From: Rhea pennata
Lineage: Eukaryota > Chordata > Aves > Rheiformes > Rheidae
Assembly: GCF_028389875.1 (NCBI RefSeq)
Contig: NC_084682.1
Coordinates: 6,396,001-6,460,000, forward strand
DNA: 64,000 bases
Direction of reading: 5' to 3'
Shown piece by piece: positions 1 through 10,693 of the stretch. Position 1 is the stretch's first letter. The number at the start of each line of letters is the position of its first letter. A program made the translations under genes and the position numbers. The notes beneath the pieces were generated by a model. It saw only the letters and a list, made by a program, of their open reading frames with translations, did no database searches and had not been told where the DNA came from.

Positions 1-83
1 CAATCCATTTACATTCAACAGTAATTTTATTTTTGAGTCCAAAATACCTTTTTTGCCCCCCAAAGTTGGATGCCCTCTCCCAG

Positions 84-174
84 GTAGAAGAGGATTCTCT
101 CCTGCGTAATGATCTTCGCCCTGCCAATAAACTGGCTAAAGGAAACAAGCTATTCATGAGATTTGCTACTAAAG
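84..174 (+). CDS. NCBP3: NCBP3 coding exon (first in window)
   Basis: The exon starts after a CTCTCCCAG acceptor and ends at a GTAAAT donor. It encodes VEEDSLLRNDLRPANKLAKG followed by NKLFMRFATK, and ends with one base of the next codon. The 91 nt length leaves phase 1, which the next exon continues exactly (G|AT, Asp). The DNA before it is the 3' end of an intron whose upstream exon is outside the window. Confidence 0.93.
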
Positions 175-2800
175 GTAAATGAACAGCTTAACAAGCATAA
201 TGAATTGATTGCTTGTTGCAGTTTTATTTGTTGGCTAATTAATAACTCGAATGACCTAATTTTTATTTGAAAAACTGTTAGTTTTGCTAAGCTTTAGGTG
301 TTAAGATTTTACAATAAATATTTTACTATTGTTTATAAAATTTTATTTTGGGCTCCATATGAGGCATTCTTCCCAATACCATAGAATAGGTTTTACAATA
401 CTCTTCTCCACAAAGGTTAACCTCACATTTTATAAATATGAAAATAATTTGAGATGTTTATGAGGTATTAGTGGAAACTATTACTAAAAACAGTTGAGTT
501 ACTCATAAATATGATTTACTAAAATGAACATATGTATGAAAAGTGACCATGGAGAATAAAAAAGTCAGGACTAATGTAAGTACAGCCTCCAGCAGTTACA
601 GTGGGATGTAATACACTATAAAGCTAATTCATAGAAAGTCAGCATGTCCACTGAATTTAATTTCTGAACACAAATAAAACTCCTTTGGGAGGAGAAATTT
701 CATAGGTGGTGTCAGCAAAATTGCATCCTTCCATGAGGAAGACTGAAGTAATATTGATCTGTAAGACACATTCAGTCTTCCTTTCATTCTCTGTGCCTTT
801 GGCTGGATGGTTATTTATTTTTACGTTAGTGTAGTATGATATACTCTATGGGGGGAAAGATTCCTTTAATTTATGTTTTTTCAGATGACAAGAAAGAGCT
901 GGGAGCTGCAAGACGAAGCCAATATTACATGAAATATGGCAATCCCAATTATGGAGGCATGAAGGGGATTCTTAGCAATTCTTGGTGAGCATTCTTAGTA
1001 ATTCTCTGAGTATAGGATAGAAGAATGGGAACATACCAAGTACTCAGGATAGTCTAAACTTGTTTAAGTTGTAGATTTTTCTTTCAGATGTAGATATTGA
1101 AGTGTGAATCATATTTTAGCAAAGTGACTATGAATTTGCAAGGCAAATATTTTTCTCTTGGAATTAATGAACATTTATATTGAAAACATTCTGACAGAAC
1201 AGGCTTCTGGCATAAATGTGTTTGTCCCCTATTAAAGGGAGTGATAGTTGCGTTTGCTTAATCTAGGACTGGAGATACAGCTCCAGTCCGTTATGCCTTT
1301 TCTGTGACAGAAATATCCTTTTAATGGTGTTTCAGGAAGCGAAGATACCATTCACGTCGAATCCATCGGGATGTGATAAAGAAAAGGACACTCATTGGGG
1401 ATGATGTTGGCTTGACTCCTCCTTATAAACATCGTCATTCAGGTAGTTGATGCCAATACACAGAATCTATAAGGACAAAAAAGAAATGTAAGGCTGGAAA
1501 GAACCTTAAACAATGTGTTGTCTAATCCCTTGCAGTGCGTGAAAGTCAGGTATACTTCTTAAAAACAAACAAGCAAACAAACAAAAAACAAAATTGAGGT
1601 ACATTTTAAGATTTTACAAGGAACACCTGAGGTCTAAACTTCATGCTACTCGTCGGCTTACCAAATAGTTGACACTTTATTTGATGTTTTTATTTTACAA
1701 ATTTAGGACATGGGGCTGTATCATCAATGGCAAAGAAAAAGAAAAATCTCTTTAAACTTTGTGGCAATTTGTCGTATTTGCTCTTTCAATTCTGTTGTTT
1801 GAAATAGCGAGCACTAGATATGGAACAATATAGCTAAGAAAATACTATTAATCAGGCTTGAGTATCTGCAGATAGCATCTAAAGTAGTGGGTGTGCATTA
1901 GAAAAATAATTGGTATAAAAATCTTTGACTTGAGAAAAACATAATGTCTGTAAGTTTCATAATATCCTGGTAGGCTGTTAAAAATAATGGATGTATCAAA
2001 TCACACTAAAGATTTTTTGTGCTGATAATGTACTGTCTTCTGGAATGATATCTGTGCACTGCTGATAACCAAATAGAAAAGGTTGATTTATATCTAAATC
2101 GGTGCATATATAGTAAATTCAGACTAATCACGTGTGTGTTCTTTTGGCATTACTGCTCACGAGAGTTGGAGGAATTGTATAGCTTGCACAGCCAGCAGTT
2201 GTTGCGTTAAGTCCTACAAGAAACAATTAGACTCTATATACTCAGTTCAGCTTTGTACTTCAGCAGTCTGCTGAGACTGTGAACAACACAGACTTGTTTT
2301 CTGTCGTGGTGATTTACCTCCACTTAGATTATTCTCTAATACAGATTCCACCTAGAGTATTTTGCAAATCTCTCTTTAGTCTTGAAGAACTACATACACT
2401 TCCTATGAAAAGAAGGATCACTTATTTTACGGTGGGTTTTTTTGCCTTTGTTTCAAGGTACTTTATATGAACAATAGATTTCAGTTTATCAGAATATGTT
2501 TTGCTACAGGCCTAGTAAATGTTCCCGAGGAGCCTATTGAGGAGGAAGAGGAGGAGGAGGAAGATCAGGATATGGATGAAGATGATAGAGTTGTGGTTGA
2601 GTACCGTGATGAACTGCAAGCTTTCAAACAGTCTAGAGACCGCAGTACAGCCAGACGATCAAGTGCTAGTGCATCTGATTCTGATGAAATGGACTATGAT
2701 CTTGAACTGAAAATGATATCAACCCCCTCTCCCAAAAAAAGCATGAAAATGACAATGTATGCAGATGAGGTGGAATCCCAACTGAAAAACATTAGGTAAA

Positions 2801-2836
<36 letters not shown>

Positions 2837-5800
2837 TAGTAAGTAGCATTGAAGAGGCATACTAATCTAACTAAATAAGGTGTAAAGTTGGTTCTGTTCA
2901 GGTAATTATGTCCATATTTGAGAAGGTGGTTTTGCACTATGAAGAAGTGAGATAGAACAAAATATTAGTGTGACTGAAGATACCTATGGTCAACAGTGCC
3001 AGGAGCTGATAATGCTTTGGGGAAGGTGACGATATATCAGTCACAGTTGTACACATGAAAAGTTCTCGGTGGTAGATGATAAGTCTCTTTGAAATCTTTC
3101 CTTAGCTGACTCTTCCCTTAAGACTGATTAAAGCGGATCTTACCAACAGAACTGTAACAGCTTAAAGATTTGACGCTGTTGAAGCTGCAGTTTTAATTCT
3201 TAGCATAGTTTTGTAGTAGATATTTTAATGAAGAAATACAAAATACTGAAAATGCTGATGTCATTATGGCTCTATTAATAACCTACAGTATACGTAATTT
3301 AAGTTAAAATAATTTTAAAACATGAAACTTTGGTAGTATAATTGTACAATGGTTTATTATAATATGTACTAACTCTTACAAATTCTTAGGTTATTCATTT
3401 GCTCTGAATTTTGACCTAGAGGCATTGCTGTAGAGAGACAAACTTGATGTTTGACCAAACTTGATGTTTCAGCTACCTGAAAATAGATACAGAGGTATTC
3501 ACATGATTGTTGTTAGACTCAGGATTATGACTAGAACACGTGCTCTCTTAAGTAATGTTTTATACCCCTGTTTCTCAGTAGAAAAACCTTGATTTTACTG
3601 TTTTCAGTGATGTAATTTTATATAAAAGAATTTTTAAGAACTATACTAGATTTAAGGTAAGGGACTTTTGAATCTATTGTTATTTTATTTAGGAACTCTA
3701 TGCGAGCAGATAGCATAGCAACCAGTAATATCAAAAATCGGATTGGCAGTAAAGGATCATCAGAGAAAGTTGCAGATGTAAGACTTCTGTTAGAAGAAAA
3801 ACGTCAGAATAATAATGGGCCACGTCAGCCAAACAGCATTGTAAAATCAGGTAATTTGAAATTTTTACACTGGGCAGAGTTGTTACTGGCTCATAAAGAT
3901 GAGTGTATTTATTTCACATCAGTCTTCCACAGAACTGAGGAATTCTGTTCAGCAGCACTTTCTGCATTCATACAGTTAATTTTCCTCACTGGGAGCCAGA
4001 GCTGGGGATTGCTTTTGGGGAAAAATGAAGTACATTTAAGTCAGAGTGTGACATTTATTCAATTTCTTTGCCTGTGTGTCTGTTTCCCCCACTTTATCCT
4101 TTTAGATTTAGTTACTCCTTGAAGCAGAGAATCTAAACCTCTCTATGGGAAAGTAGGTAGCACTTTCAGGGGCTTATGTACAAAATTAAACTTGAGACTC
4201 TAGCTACTTATATGAAAGTATCTATATAATGTGAATGTGAAGCTATTTTTTATTTGGCAATTAATTTACACTTTTTGGCAAAAAAAAAAAAAAAAGTATA
4301 TGTGTATGTAATTTCAGCTACCTCTGGCATATGTAGTGTCCAAAGGTTGTCTGACTGACAGTGTAAGATACTCTTTTACACCGGTGCAATGTGGAAGTTG
4401 TGTTAGTGTATTTTGCCACTTCTGTGCATTTTGAGGCTCTGATAACTTGCCACCTGAGTCTTTTAGTTTTCTTTGCCCTCTTATTTCTGTTTGGACCGGA
4501 CCAGGAGCATCAAGCCAAACGAGACAAACGTCAGAATACATGATTCGCATCCCTTCATGGATTAATTTTCAGTCCATTTAGGATTCTTATGTTCTGGTTT
4601 TCATTTTCTTCTGCAAGATACTAAGCAGTATTAGAATTCTAAAGTTAGTTAGTTATTATCTGAAAGGAATCATAAAAGGCATAACTTCCCTGTAATCATA
4701 CCTCATGTTGGATACATACTTCTCTTTCCATTGTTGTGCTGCTAAATTAGAAGTGCAGCAAGCTATGGAGTAATTATTCCTTTTTTTTTTTTTTTTTTTT
4801 TTTTTGGGTCCTTTGTTCAGAACACGGCCTGAAGACAATTAATGTCAAATTTATTGGAGGGAAAAAAGGGGGAAGAGAGGATCGGGGAGGAAATCTAGAC
4901 AAGTGGTATTGTATACATTTCCAGAACTGAATGCTGAGCATGAAAGACCTAATGAAAAGAATTCGGAAAGGTTAAAAAAAACGAGTCACCTCTCTAGTTA
5001 GAAGTTTTAGAAAGTGAGTGAAGAACATAAAATTAGCTGGCAGAACTAAACTAAATGCAGCATGTAATTTTTGTCATTTTAATCACTGAAAATATCCACA
5101 GATGTGCGGCAGAGACTGGGAAAAAGACCACATTCTCCAGAAATTAAGTCTCCAAGTAATACCTCTGCTCCTCGTCGAGAACCAATATCAGATGTACACA
5201 GCCGATTAGGAATCCCCAAACAAGATGTAAAAGGCCTCTACTCTGATACCAGAGAGAAGAAATCAGGTTAGTTTTGTAGAGAAAATGTGATAATGCAATC
5301 TCTTTGATTTTAGAATGTAAGAGGAATTTCAACTGAAGATCATGCAGGATGTTTTGTTAAGTGAAATTGAAGGAGAATTAATAAATGTGTGGTCAGACCT
5401 TTGAAGTCTACAAAAACTTGGGAAGAATTTATAGCAAATCAAAAGTGTCAGACTCTACCCCGAAGAGATATTGATTTCACTCACATAAAACGTAATGGAC
5501 TGTATACATATTTCACAGGGCAGGTGAAAGTCACCAGTAAAAAGGGTTATTTTGAGGGAGAATTGTGGCAACAGAAGTATAACTACATAAAGAACAAGGG
5601 AAAACAGTGTCTAAGTGACTCCTGAACGCTGCTCTTTTTCCTCATTTGAATATTATATTTATTTTCCAACTGCGTTTTTTAGAGTTGTGAATATTAGATT
5701 GAAACAATGGTAATTAGTTTTCTCTTGGATATGGAAAGTAACTTTCTACTAACACATTTGTGTCCATACTAGAATACTTCATGTGGACTCAACTAAGATA

Positions 5801-6583
5801 AATTTTACTTATGCTAATTTTACTAATGCCTTTTGCCTGCACAGTTCAGCTTGTTACTGTTTACATTGTCACCCATGTAATAGCTATATTGGTAAAGAAT
5901 ATAGAAGTCTGAACATCTTTGATCTTTCATTGAAATAAGCAGAGACTTCTCTAAATATATGCAGGGAATTTCAGCTGAGTAAGACAGCAGTATGTTTATA
6001 TAGGTATGTTTAAAAGTAAAAGCATACTTTAAAACTGTGGTCAGAAGAAGACCATAAAGTAAGTGTGTACTGGCAGTTCAGACATGTGGCATTCTCTGCA
6101 AATGGTGTGAATGAGGCTTTGTTGATCCTCCCATATTTTAATTTTGACTGCTGCTTCAAAGCATAGTTCTATTCCAAACATTAAGATGGGAGAAATTGGA
6201 GTACCAGGAATATTTAAGGAGATGCAGTGAACTTAGAACTTGATTTTTCAGACTTCTTTCAGAACTGTTAGTCCTATCATTTTATGTTGTTTCTTTAAAA
6301 AAAAAAGTTGGGTTTTTTGTTTGTTTGTATTTCTCACATCTAATTAGGTAATTTATGGACGCGCTTAGGATCTGCTCCGAAGACACAAGAAAAGACTTCA
6401 GATAAACCTGAAAACTCTGTAGCATCTCCAGAGGAAGATGATTCAGAGCTTCAGCGGGTTTGGGGTGCTCTCATTAAGGAAAAAGAACAGTCTCGGCAAA
6501 AAAAGAGTAGATTGGATAATTTACCATCTCTACAGATTGAAATCAGCCGGGAAAGCAGTTCTGGATCAGACACTGAATCATGA
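84..6583 (+). CDS. NCBP3: NCBP3, nuclear cap-binding protein subunit 3 (C-terminal part, 7 coding exons)
   Basis: The coding sequence joins 84-174, 885-984, 1336-1442, 2510-2795, 3693-3850, 5102-5266 and 6348-6583. That is 1143 nt, in frame throughout, giving 380 residues and a TGA stop. All internal junctions are canonical GT/AG. The product matches my knowledge of vertebrate NCBP3 (formerly C17orf85, about 620 residues in human): RPANKLAKGN, ARRSQYYMKYGNPNYGGMKG, a glutamate run after VNVPEEPI, SDSDEMDYDLELKMISTPSP, DVHSRLG, and a C-terminus ending QIEISRESSSGSDTES. NCBP3 binds capped RNA with NCBP1 in an alternative cap-binding complex for mRNA processing and export. The N-terminal RRM-like cap-binding domain lies upstream of position 1 and is not seen. 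The visible part is mostly low-complexity, charged and probably disordered. The gene is in tandem with the downstream snoRNA host gene. The identification is secure; the gene is partial only because the window starts inside it. Confidence 0.95.
885..984 (+). CDS. NCBP3: NCBP3 coding exon
   Basis: It lies between a TTTTTTCAG acceptor and a GTGAGC donor and encodes DDKKELGAARRSQYYMKYGN and the conserved PNYGGMKGILSNSW segment. The tryptophan codon is split as TG|G with the next exon. Tyrosine, glycine and basic residues dominate, and this is among the most recognisable blocks of the family. Confidence 0.95.
1336..1442 (+). CDS. NCBP3: NCBP3 coding exon
   Basis: The exon follows TGTTTCAG and ends at GTAGTT. 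It encodes the arginine- and histidine-rich KRRYHSRRIHRDVIKKRTLI and then GDDVGLTPPYKHRHS. The glycine after the last serine is split G|GC with the next exon. The basic block directly precedes the acidic exon, an alternation of opposite charge. Confidence 0.94.
1490..1545 (-). repeat. Degraded CR1-like LINE fragment in an NCBP3 intron
   Basis: The segment AAGGCTGGAAAGAACCTT...GTCTAATCCCTTGCAG has the order and spacing of the avian CR1 3' region read in antisense (GGTTGGAAGGGACC, a spacer, then GTCCAACCCCCTGC). About 55 bases match with many substitutions, so it would be an old copy. The call rests on pattern recognition without alignment. The terminal 8-bp CR1 repeats are not seen. Confidence 0.5.
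2510..2795 (+). CDS. NCBP3: NCBP3 coding exon (acidic tract)
   Basis: This is the largest NCBP3 exon in the window (286 nt), from a TTGCTACAG acceptor to a GTAAAA donor. It encodes LVNVPEEPI, a run of eight glutamates with DQDMDEDD, a serine-rich stretch (RRSSASASDSDEMDYD) and SPKKSMKMTMYADEVESQL. The serines next to acidic residues are plausible CK2-type phosphorylation sites (inference). A run of 30 T follows the donor almost directly. The reading frame happens to be open upstream into the intron, but the acceptor and phase fix the true start at 2510. Confidence 0.95.
2804..2833 (+). repeat. T30 homopolymer just downstream of an NCBP3 5' splice site
   Basis: Thirty consecutive T begin nine bases into the intron after the donor at 2796. 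In RNA this is a U tract directly after the 5' splice site, the position where TIA1/TIAL1 proteins are known to help U1 snRNP recruitment. It may equally be the poly(T) remnant of an inserted retroposon in reverse orientation. Confidence 0.85.
2834..3692 (+). other. NCBP3: NCBP3 intron, no further feature seen
   Basis: This is AT-rich intronic DNA with no open reading frame, RNA gene or repeat that I can support. It ends in a T-rich tract and TTTAG acceptor. The other introns at 175-884, 985-1335 and 1443-2509 are similar, apart from the CR1-like fragment at 1490-1545. Confidence 0.7.
3693..3850 (+). CDS. NCBP3: NCBP3 coding exon
   Basis: The exon runs from a TTTATTTAG acceptor to a CAG|GTAATT donor. 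It encodes (R)NSMRADSIATSNIKNRIGSK, then GSSEKVADVRLLLEEKRQNN and NGPRQPNSIVKS. The frame stays open beyond the donor until 4122, but that read-through translation (hydrophobic, no family resemblance) is intronic. The splice phase (TCA G|AT) joins exactly to the exon at 5102. Confidence 0.94.
3851..5101 (+). other. NCBP3: NCBP3 intron with poly(A) and poly(T) tracts
   Basis: The intron is AT-rich and holds an A16 run at 4280-4295 and a T25 run at 4781-4805. The two tracts point in opposite directions, which could mark ends of eroded retroposed inserts, but I recognise no repeat body between them. No coding or RNA gene signal was found. Confidence 0.65.
5102..5266 (+). CDS. NCBP3: NCBP3 coding exon
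   Basis: It starts after ATATCCACAG and ends at an AATCAG|GTTAGT donor. It encodes (D)VRQRLGKRPHSPEIKSPSNT, then SAPRREPISDVHSRLG and IPKQDVKGLYSDTREKKS. Two copies of an RLG motif (VRQRLG, VHSRLG) fall here, and a third (WTRLG) occurs at the start of the next exon, so this part of the protein carries a short repeated motif. Confidence 0.95.
5389..5625 (+). other. Unidentified intact ORF inside an NCBP3 intron
   Basis: This frame is open for about 78 codons between the exons at 5102 and 6348 and ends at TGA 5623-5625. It can be opened only by GTG at 5389; the first in-frame ATG is absent, so it is not an ordinary gene start. Its composition looks protein-like, with tryptophans, aromatics and lysines well spread (TWEEFIANQ; FTGQVKVTSKKGYFEGELWQ; YNYIKNKGKQ). 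I do not recognise a family. It could be an alternative terminal exon of NCBP3, a fragment of a retroposed gene or transposon, or chance. A usable acceptor would be a CAG at 5393-5395, but its pyrimidine tract is poor. Confidence 0.3.
6348..6583 (+). CDS. NCBP3: NCBP3 last coding exon and stop
   Basis: The exon begins after CTAATTAG with GT AAT TTA TGG and encodes NLWTRLGSAPKTQEKTSDKP, then an acidic linker, DSELQRVWGALIKEKEQSRQ, KKSRLDNLPSLQIEISRESS and SGSDTES. It ends at TGA 6581-6583. The basic helix (LIKEKEQSRQKKSR) and serine-rich tail match vertebrate NCBP3. The 3' UTR follows directly. Confidence 0.96.
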
Positions 6584-9036
6584 TGGTTTTTACATTCTGA
6601 GCCTCAAGATTATGACTCTGCAATATAGCAAGATTTCCTTTGCCCCAAAGCTGGACATTGGCAAAGACTCTGCAGTGAAGGTTCCAGAAGTGTCTCCATT
6701 CCTTTTATACGAAAATAGAGATGCATATACCACTTGAAACCTAAAGCAATCGCATTTGTCTGCAGTCTGTGGTTGGCCCTGTGTTATGTAGGGCATTGTC
6801 CCATATGTTTATCACAGCAAACTTACAGTTAATTCTAGCAAAATATGTTTCCCTGAGCTTTGAACTTAGAAGAGGCGGAAATACTCTGTATTTTTAAGAT
6901 CTTTTTGTTCTTAATATTTGTAACACGGAGTCTTTTAACAAAATATTTTACACAGTTCATCCAAAGAACAGGGCATTTCATAATCAACAACACTGCTTTG
7001 CCCTTCTGGCTGTTACCAGCACCTTTCCTTTCCTCCTAAAATAATAAAAATAATGCTTCCTGGGTGGAGAGCCAGCATGGATAAAGCATAAAGGGACTGT
7101 CACATCCCCTTCCTCCAAAATACTGAATGTAAGTCTAAGATAATTTTTTTTAGTACAGGCAAGTTTCAAACAGTATCCAAGCAGCATCATTGCTCTCAAA
7201 GAGTTCCACTTACTTGTTTTGGTGATACTGTGTTCTGCTGTAGTAAATTGAGGTTCAGGACTGCAAAGTTCGATGTTTGAGAATTGTGCAAATTCCTGGG
7301 GATTTTTTTTGTTACATGCTGAAAATTTGTATTTCTTTCAATTTAGCTGTATTATGTTTTGAAGAAATCTAACAATTTAAAAACTTACATTTTTATATTT
7401 GTGAAAATTCTCCTGTTGGCCACAGTGAAAGCTATAGTGGTGTTTCCCTGTGTGCTGTTTAACTATATATGTGTGTGTATATATATATATATAATTGAAA
7501 GAGAAAAGGAAGATTATAGGATCAGTGTCTCATGTCAATATTTTTCAATGCTCTTATTGTATAGTACATGTGGATATGCACATGGTTGACTTGTTACATT
7601 CAGCTTTTTTACCCACATACCCTCCCTAGCTAGGTAAAAGGTTGATCAGTGGGCAGCTGCATTTTTTTCTTCCTGTTGCCTGTGGCATTTATTTTGATTG
7701 CCAGTAATTCTCAATAAGGAATAATGATAGCATATCACGTTCTGATGAATAGAACATGTAGCAAGAACATTGCCTGCTACGTTTTGACAGTGTGGAAAAT
7801 TGTCTGCGTTGTCCTGATTTCCATCAGCCCCAAATGTCTATGAATTTCTTCCCTTTTCTGCTTTTTAACAAATTTCATCTTTTTTCTTCTGTTTTTATAC
7901 TAAGTTGAAGTTGGTTTGAGGCCTCACAAAAGCAAGGAATCTGCAGTTAACTTTCTTTATTGCTTCATTATGTGTGAGAATTAGCAGCATGTAAAATGAA
8001 AGGTGCAGTGACTAAAAGGGCAATCTGAGGACTGACTGGGCTTCAAGCCATACTATTTTCTTGTGGCACCCTTGATTTTTTTGTATTTAATTATTGGATC
8101 TATAAATGATTCATAAAAATACTGTTACGAGTAAATGACTGCAATGTCTGATCACTGTAATAATTCATTTTAATGTGTGCTTTCATTAATGTCCCTTCTT
8201 TAGCTTTAAAATAGAACCGTACTTATACAGAACCTGTTTTTCAAGATCCTGATAAATTTATTTAACCAGTAGTTTTTTCCAGTAAACTTTCGTGTTGTAT
8301 TACTGCCTCGGATCCAGTATGACCTTCTTTTTCCTCAAAGGAGAAGGTAGATAGGAATCATGGACCTGCCCTATGGAGACAGGCTTCTGCGTTGTTCTGA
8401 ACCCCTGCGTGTTTCTGAGCTCAGCAGCTGGCTGTGATCTGTTGTTAATGTTGCTAATAACCACTGTATTTCCATGTAAATACTCATAATTTGAGTTTGG
8501 TGACGGACAGAGACTAAGTGGTGTGAAAGGTAAAATGTGAGCAGAAAATCTCTTCAACGGTTATAAAAAGATCTGAACTAAAGGATGTATGAAGTCAAGA
8601 GGACCGGTGTAGGCGACGGCTTGCATTCGAGGAAGAGGAGCCATTAACACTGGATCTGCCTTCCACTTGGTCATTACTATGCCTTACAAATGCTCCCTTA
8701 TTAGTAGGGTCCATCGTGTTCATGGTTGAGGGGAGAGTTTTGTGTGGTAATGAGAACACAGTAGCTTAAATGCAAGAAAATAGAGGTTTACTGTTGAAAG
8801 GACCTACAGAGATTTTTTTTTTTTGTAATTGAGTGCTTCCCTAGTTTCGCTTTTTGATGATGTTTAGAGAAGCCTTGAAAGGTGTTCGCTGGTGTCAGGA
8901 ATTGTAGCCTTAGTTACTTGAATATGAATTGCTGGGTTCTGATCGTTAAAAATGAGCACTAGATCTTTAGCAAATGCTTTTTCCTGAACATAGTTAACTG
9001 AAATCTGTTTAACTTATAGAAAGATTGCATAGAGTG

Positions 9037-9069
<33 letters not shown>

Positions 9070-9275
9070 CTCTTTAGTAATGTGGTTTTGGTCTTTCATT
9101 AAATTCTCTGTTGTTAGTGTATTACAGGCTAGACTAATTACTATTTTAATGTAAGGAGCAAAAATAATTGATCTTTTTTTTTTTTTTCTCCCCATAGTAA
9201 AAAGGATGCAAGTCCTAAAAAGGTCATTTTCAAGTAATTTGATGTCAAAATAAATGTTCTGATACTGAGAAGAGC
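6584..9275 (+). other. NCBP3: NCBP3 3' UTR (probable extent)
   Basis: After the TGA at 6583 there is 2.7 kb of AT-rich sequence without a coding exon, typical of a long vertebrate 3' UTR. Candidate poly(A) signals are AATAAA at 7043-7048 and 9249-9254; the second is followed by GT-rich sequence at 9320-9350 and is my preferred end. The stretch includes a TG/TA microsatellite near 7470-7492 and T runs at 9046-9069 and 9174-9187. Shorter isoforms ending near 7.06 kb are possible. No expression evidence is available here. Confidence 0.6.
9249..9254 (+). promoter_or_regulatory. NCBP3: Candidate NCBP3 poly(A) signal AATAAA
   Basis: A canonical hexamer lies in TCAAAATAAATG. A GT- and T-rich stretch (GAGTTTGGTTTTGGC) about 75 bases downstream could be the downstream element. 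It is the last good signal before the CpG island of the next gene, apart from another AATAAA at 9680-9685. Confidence 0.5.
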
Positions 9276-9400
9276 AACCTATGTATTTTACTACAGTGAA
9301 CTCATGTTGAGAATTGGAAATCTGAGTTTGGTTTTGGCTTTTGCTGGAGCATATACTACAGAAGAAATGTGAATTTTAGGTGACTTGTAAGACCTTTTTC

Positions 9401-9419
9401 TTTTTTTTTTTTTTTTTTT
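9401..9419 (+). repeat. T19 homopolymer
   Basis: Nineteen T follow a T-rich lead between the NCBP3 3' end and the SNHG29 promoter. There is no adjoining recognisable repeat body. Confidence 0.8.
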
Positions 9420-9719
9420 GCACATGGTTCAGGTGAGTTCACTGCGCAGAAGCGCTCAGCGTGCGGGTTGCAGGTCCCCTCCGGCAGCTGTCCTTCCTAG
9501 GGCTTGAAAGCCGAGGTTTTTCGTTTTTCTTTGAAGATAATTGCATGAGCTAAGTTACTAAAGGCGAGGGGAGGGAGGAAGGAAAGCAGAATAAAAATTA
9601 TTTTCAGTTCCAGGTGAAGCTATAATGTGAAAAATGTTTTTTTATTAATATTATTTATTTAAACAGTTGATACATTCCAAATAAAAGCGGCTTGAACTTA
9701 GCAGTGGCATATCCGACTT

Positions 9720-10400
9720 TCCTCACGGCTGTGCGGCGCCAGGAGGAGGAGGAGGAAGATGGTGCTGGCACTGGCACTTCTCTTCCCGCAGGGCCTGGGG
9801 CGGCCCGGGCTGGCAGAACAGCCTTAGGCTTTAAACCTCAGCTGCACGCTGTGTCTCGGCGTGCGGCAGACGAGAGATTCCTGTCGCCGGTGCCCTCGGC
9901 CAAGCGTGCGGCTACTCTGAGCCCCGCTTAACCGCCGGGGACGCGGCGCGGCGGCGGAGGGGAAATGGCTGGCCCTGCCGCCCCCCGCCGTTCAACGGCA
10001 ATGGTACGTCCCGCCCCGCAATGGTACGCTCCCCTCCCCTCCCCCCCGCCGCAGAGGTGGTACAGCCCAAGCCTTTATAAGCGGTCGCCAGGGCCTTTCG
10101 CGCCCTTTCGCGCTCCGTCTGAGGCGGCGTGTGAGGCGCAGGTAGGCGGCGGGGCGCTGCGAGGGCGAGTGGGGGGGGGGGGGGGGGACGGCGGGCGGAG
10201 GAGGCCGCCGAGGCCGCGGCCCCGAGGCTGCCCGGCGTGGTGCTGCCCTGCGCTGCCGGAGCGTCTCCGCGCCCTGCTCCGCGGGAGGTCGCTGGGCCTC
10301 ACTTGGGGGGAGGCGCGGGAGGTTCAGTGCTGCGCGGCCTGCAGGCCCCGCCGCTGCGTGCGCCGCGGAGCCCGCGGCCTTCAGACGCTCGTGCGGGTTT
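9720..10400. promoter_or_regulatory. CpG island and promoter of SNHG29
   Basis: CpG density rises abruptly from AT-rich flanks. The island includes repeated GGTACG(T/C) CCCCGC modules near 10000-10050, a TATA box at 10076-10080 and a G17 run at 10171-10187. A CpG island combined with a TATA box and a pyrimidine start is the typical layout of snoRNA-host and ribosomal-protein-type genes. Confidence 0.8.
10076..10080 (+). promoter_or_regulatory. TATA box of SNHG29
   Basis: TATAA within GCCTTTATAAGCGG lies 27 bases upstream of the pyrimidine tract CCCTTTC at 10103-10109, which is the expected TATA-to-start distance. A start in that tract would give a 5' terminal oligopyrimidine (5'TOP) RNA, which is known for SNHG transcripts. 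Confidence 0.65.
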
Positions 10401-10669
10401 CTGCTTCTCAGTTCAGAAAGTGCGGCATGGCGAGCTGCTTAAGGGAAGATTTCTAAATTTCTTGACTGAAAACTGTTCATAGAGTTTTAGCTGATAGCTA
10501 AAAGTTGTTCGGTGATTTACGATGGTGAAACAAACCCAAACGTAGGTGGCGGTGCTGGGGTATTGTGCGCCTCCCCCCGGATAAACGAGCTTTATCATCT
10601 TGTAGAATTACCTCTGAAGAGTATTACAATAATGCTTTATTTTTTTCTCCTTTTTTTCGCCCTCCCTAG

Positions 10670-10693
10670 CAAAATGGTGTCTTGAAGTAAAAA
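10670..10693 (+). ncRNA. SNHG29: SNHG29 microexon (24 nt)
   Basis: A strong pyrimidine tract and CCCTAG acceptor precede it and a consensus GTAAGT donor follows. It contains an ATG followed by GTG TCT and TGA, so any translation would end at once. Both splice sites are close to optimal, which supports a real exon despite the small size. Confidence 0.6.

Noticed and set aside
2279-2470. Open frame just before the acidic NCBP3 exon
   Set aside because: It lies in the intron, ends before the acceptor, and has no resemblance to NCBP3.
3851-4122. Extension of the NCBP3 exon at 3693 through its donor
   Set aside because: The donor CAG|GTAATT joins in exact phase to the next conserved exon. The extended translation is not NCBP3-like.
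8786-8815. Short CR1-like match (TTGAAAGGACCTACAGAGAT) in the NCBP3 3' UTR
   Set aside because: Only about 20 bases fit and the diagnostic downstream part is missing, so it may be chance.
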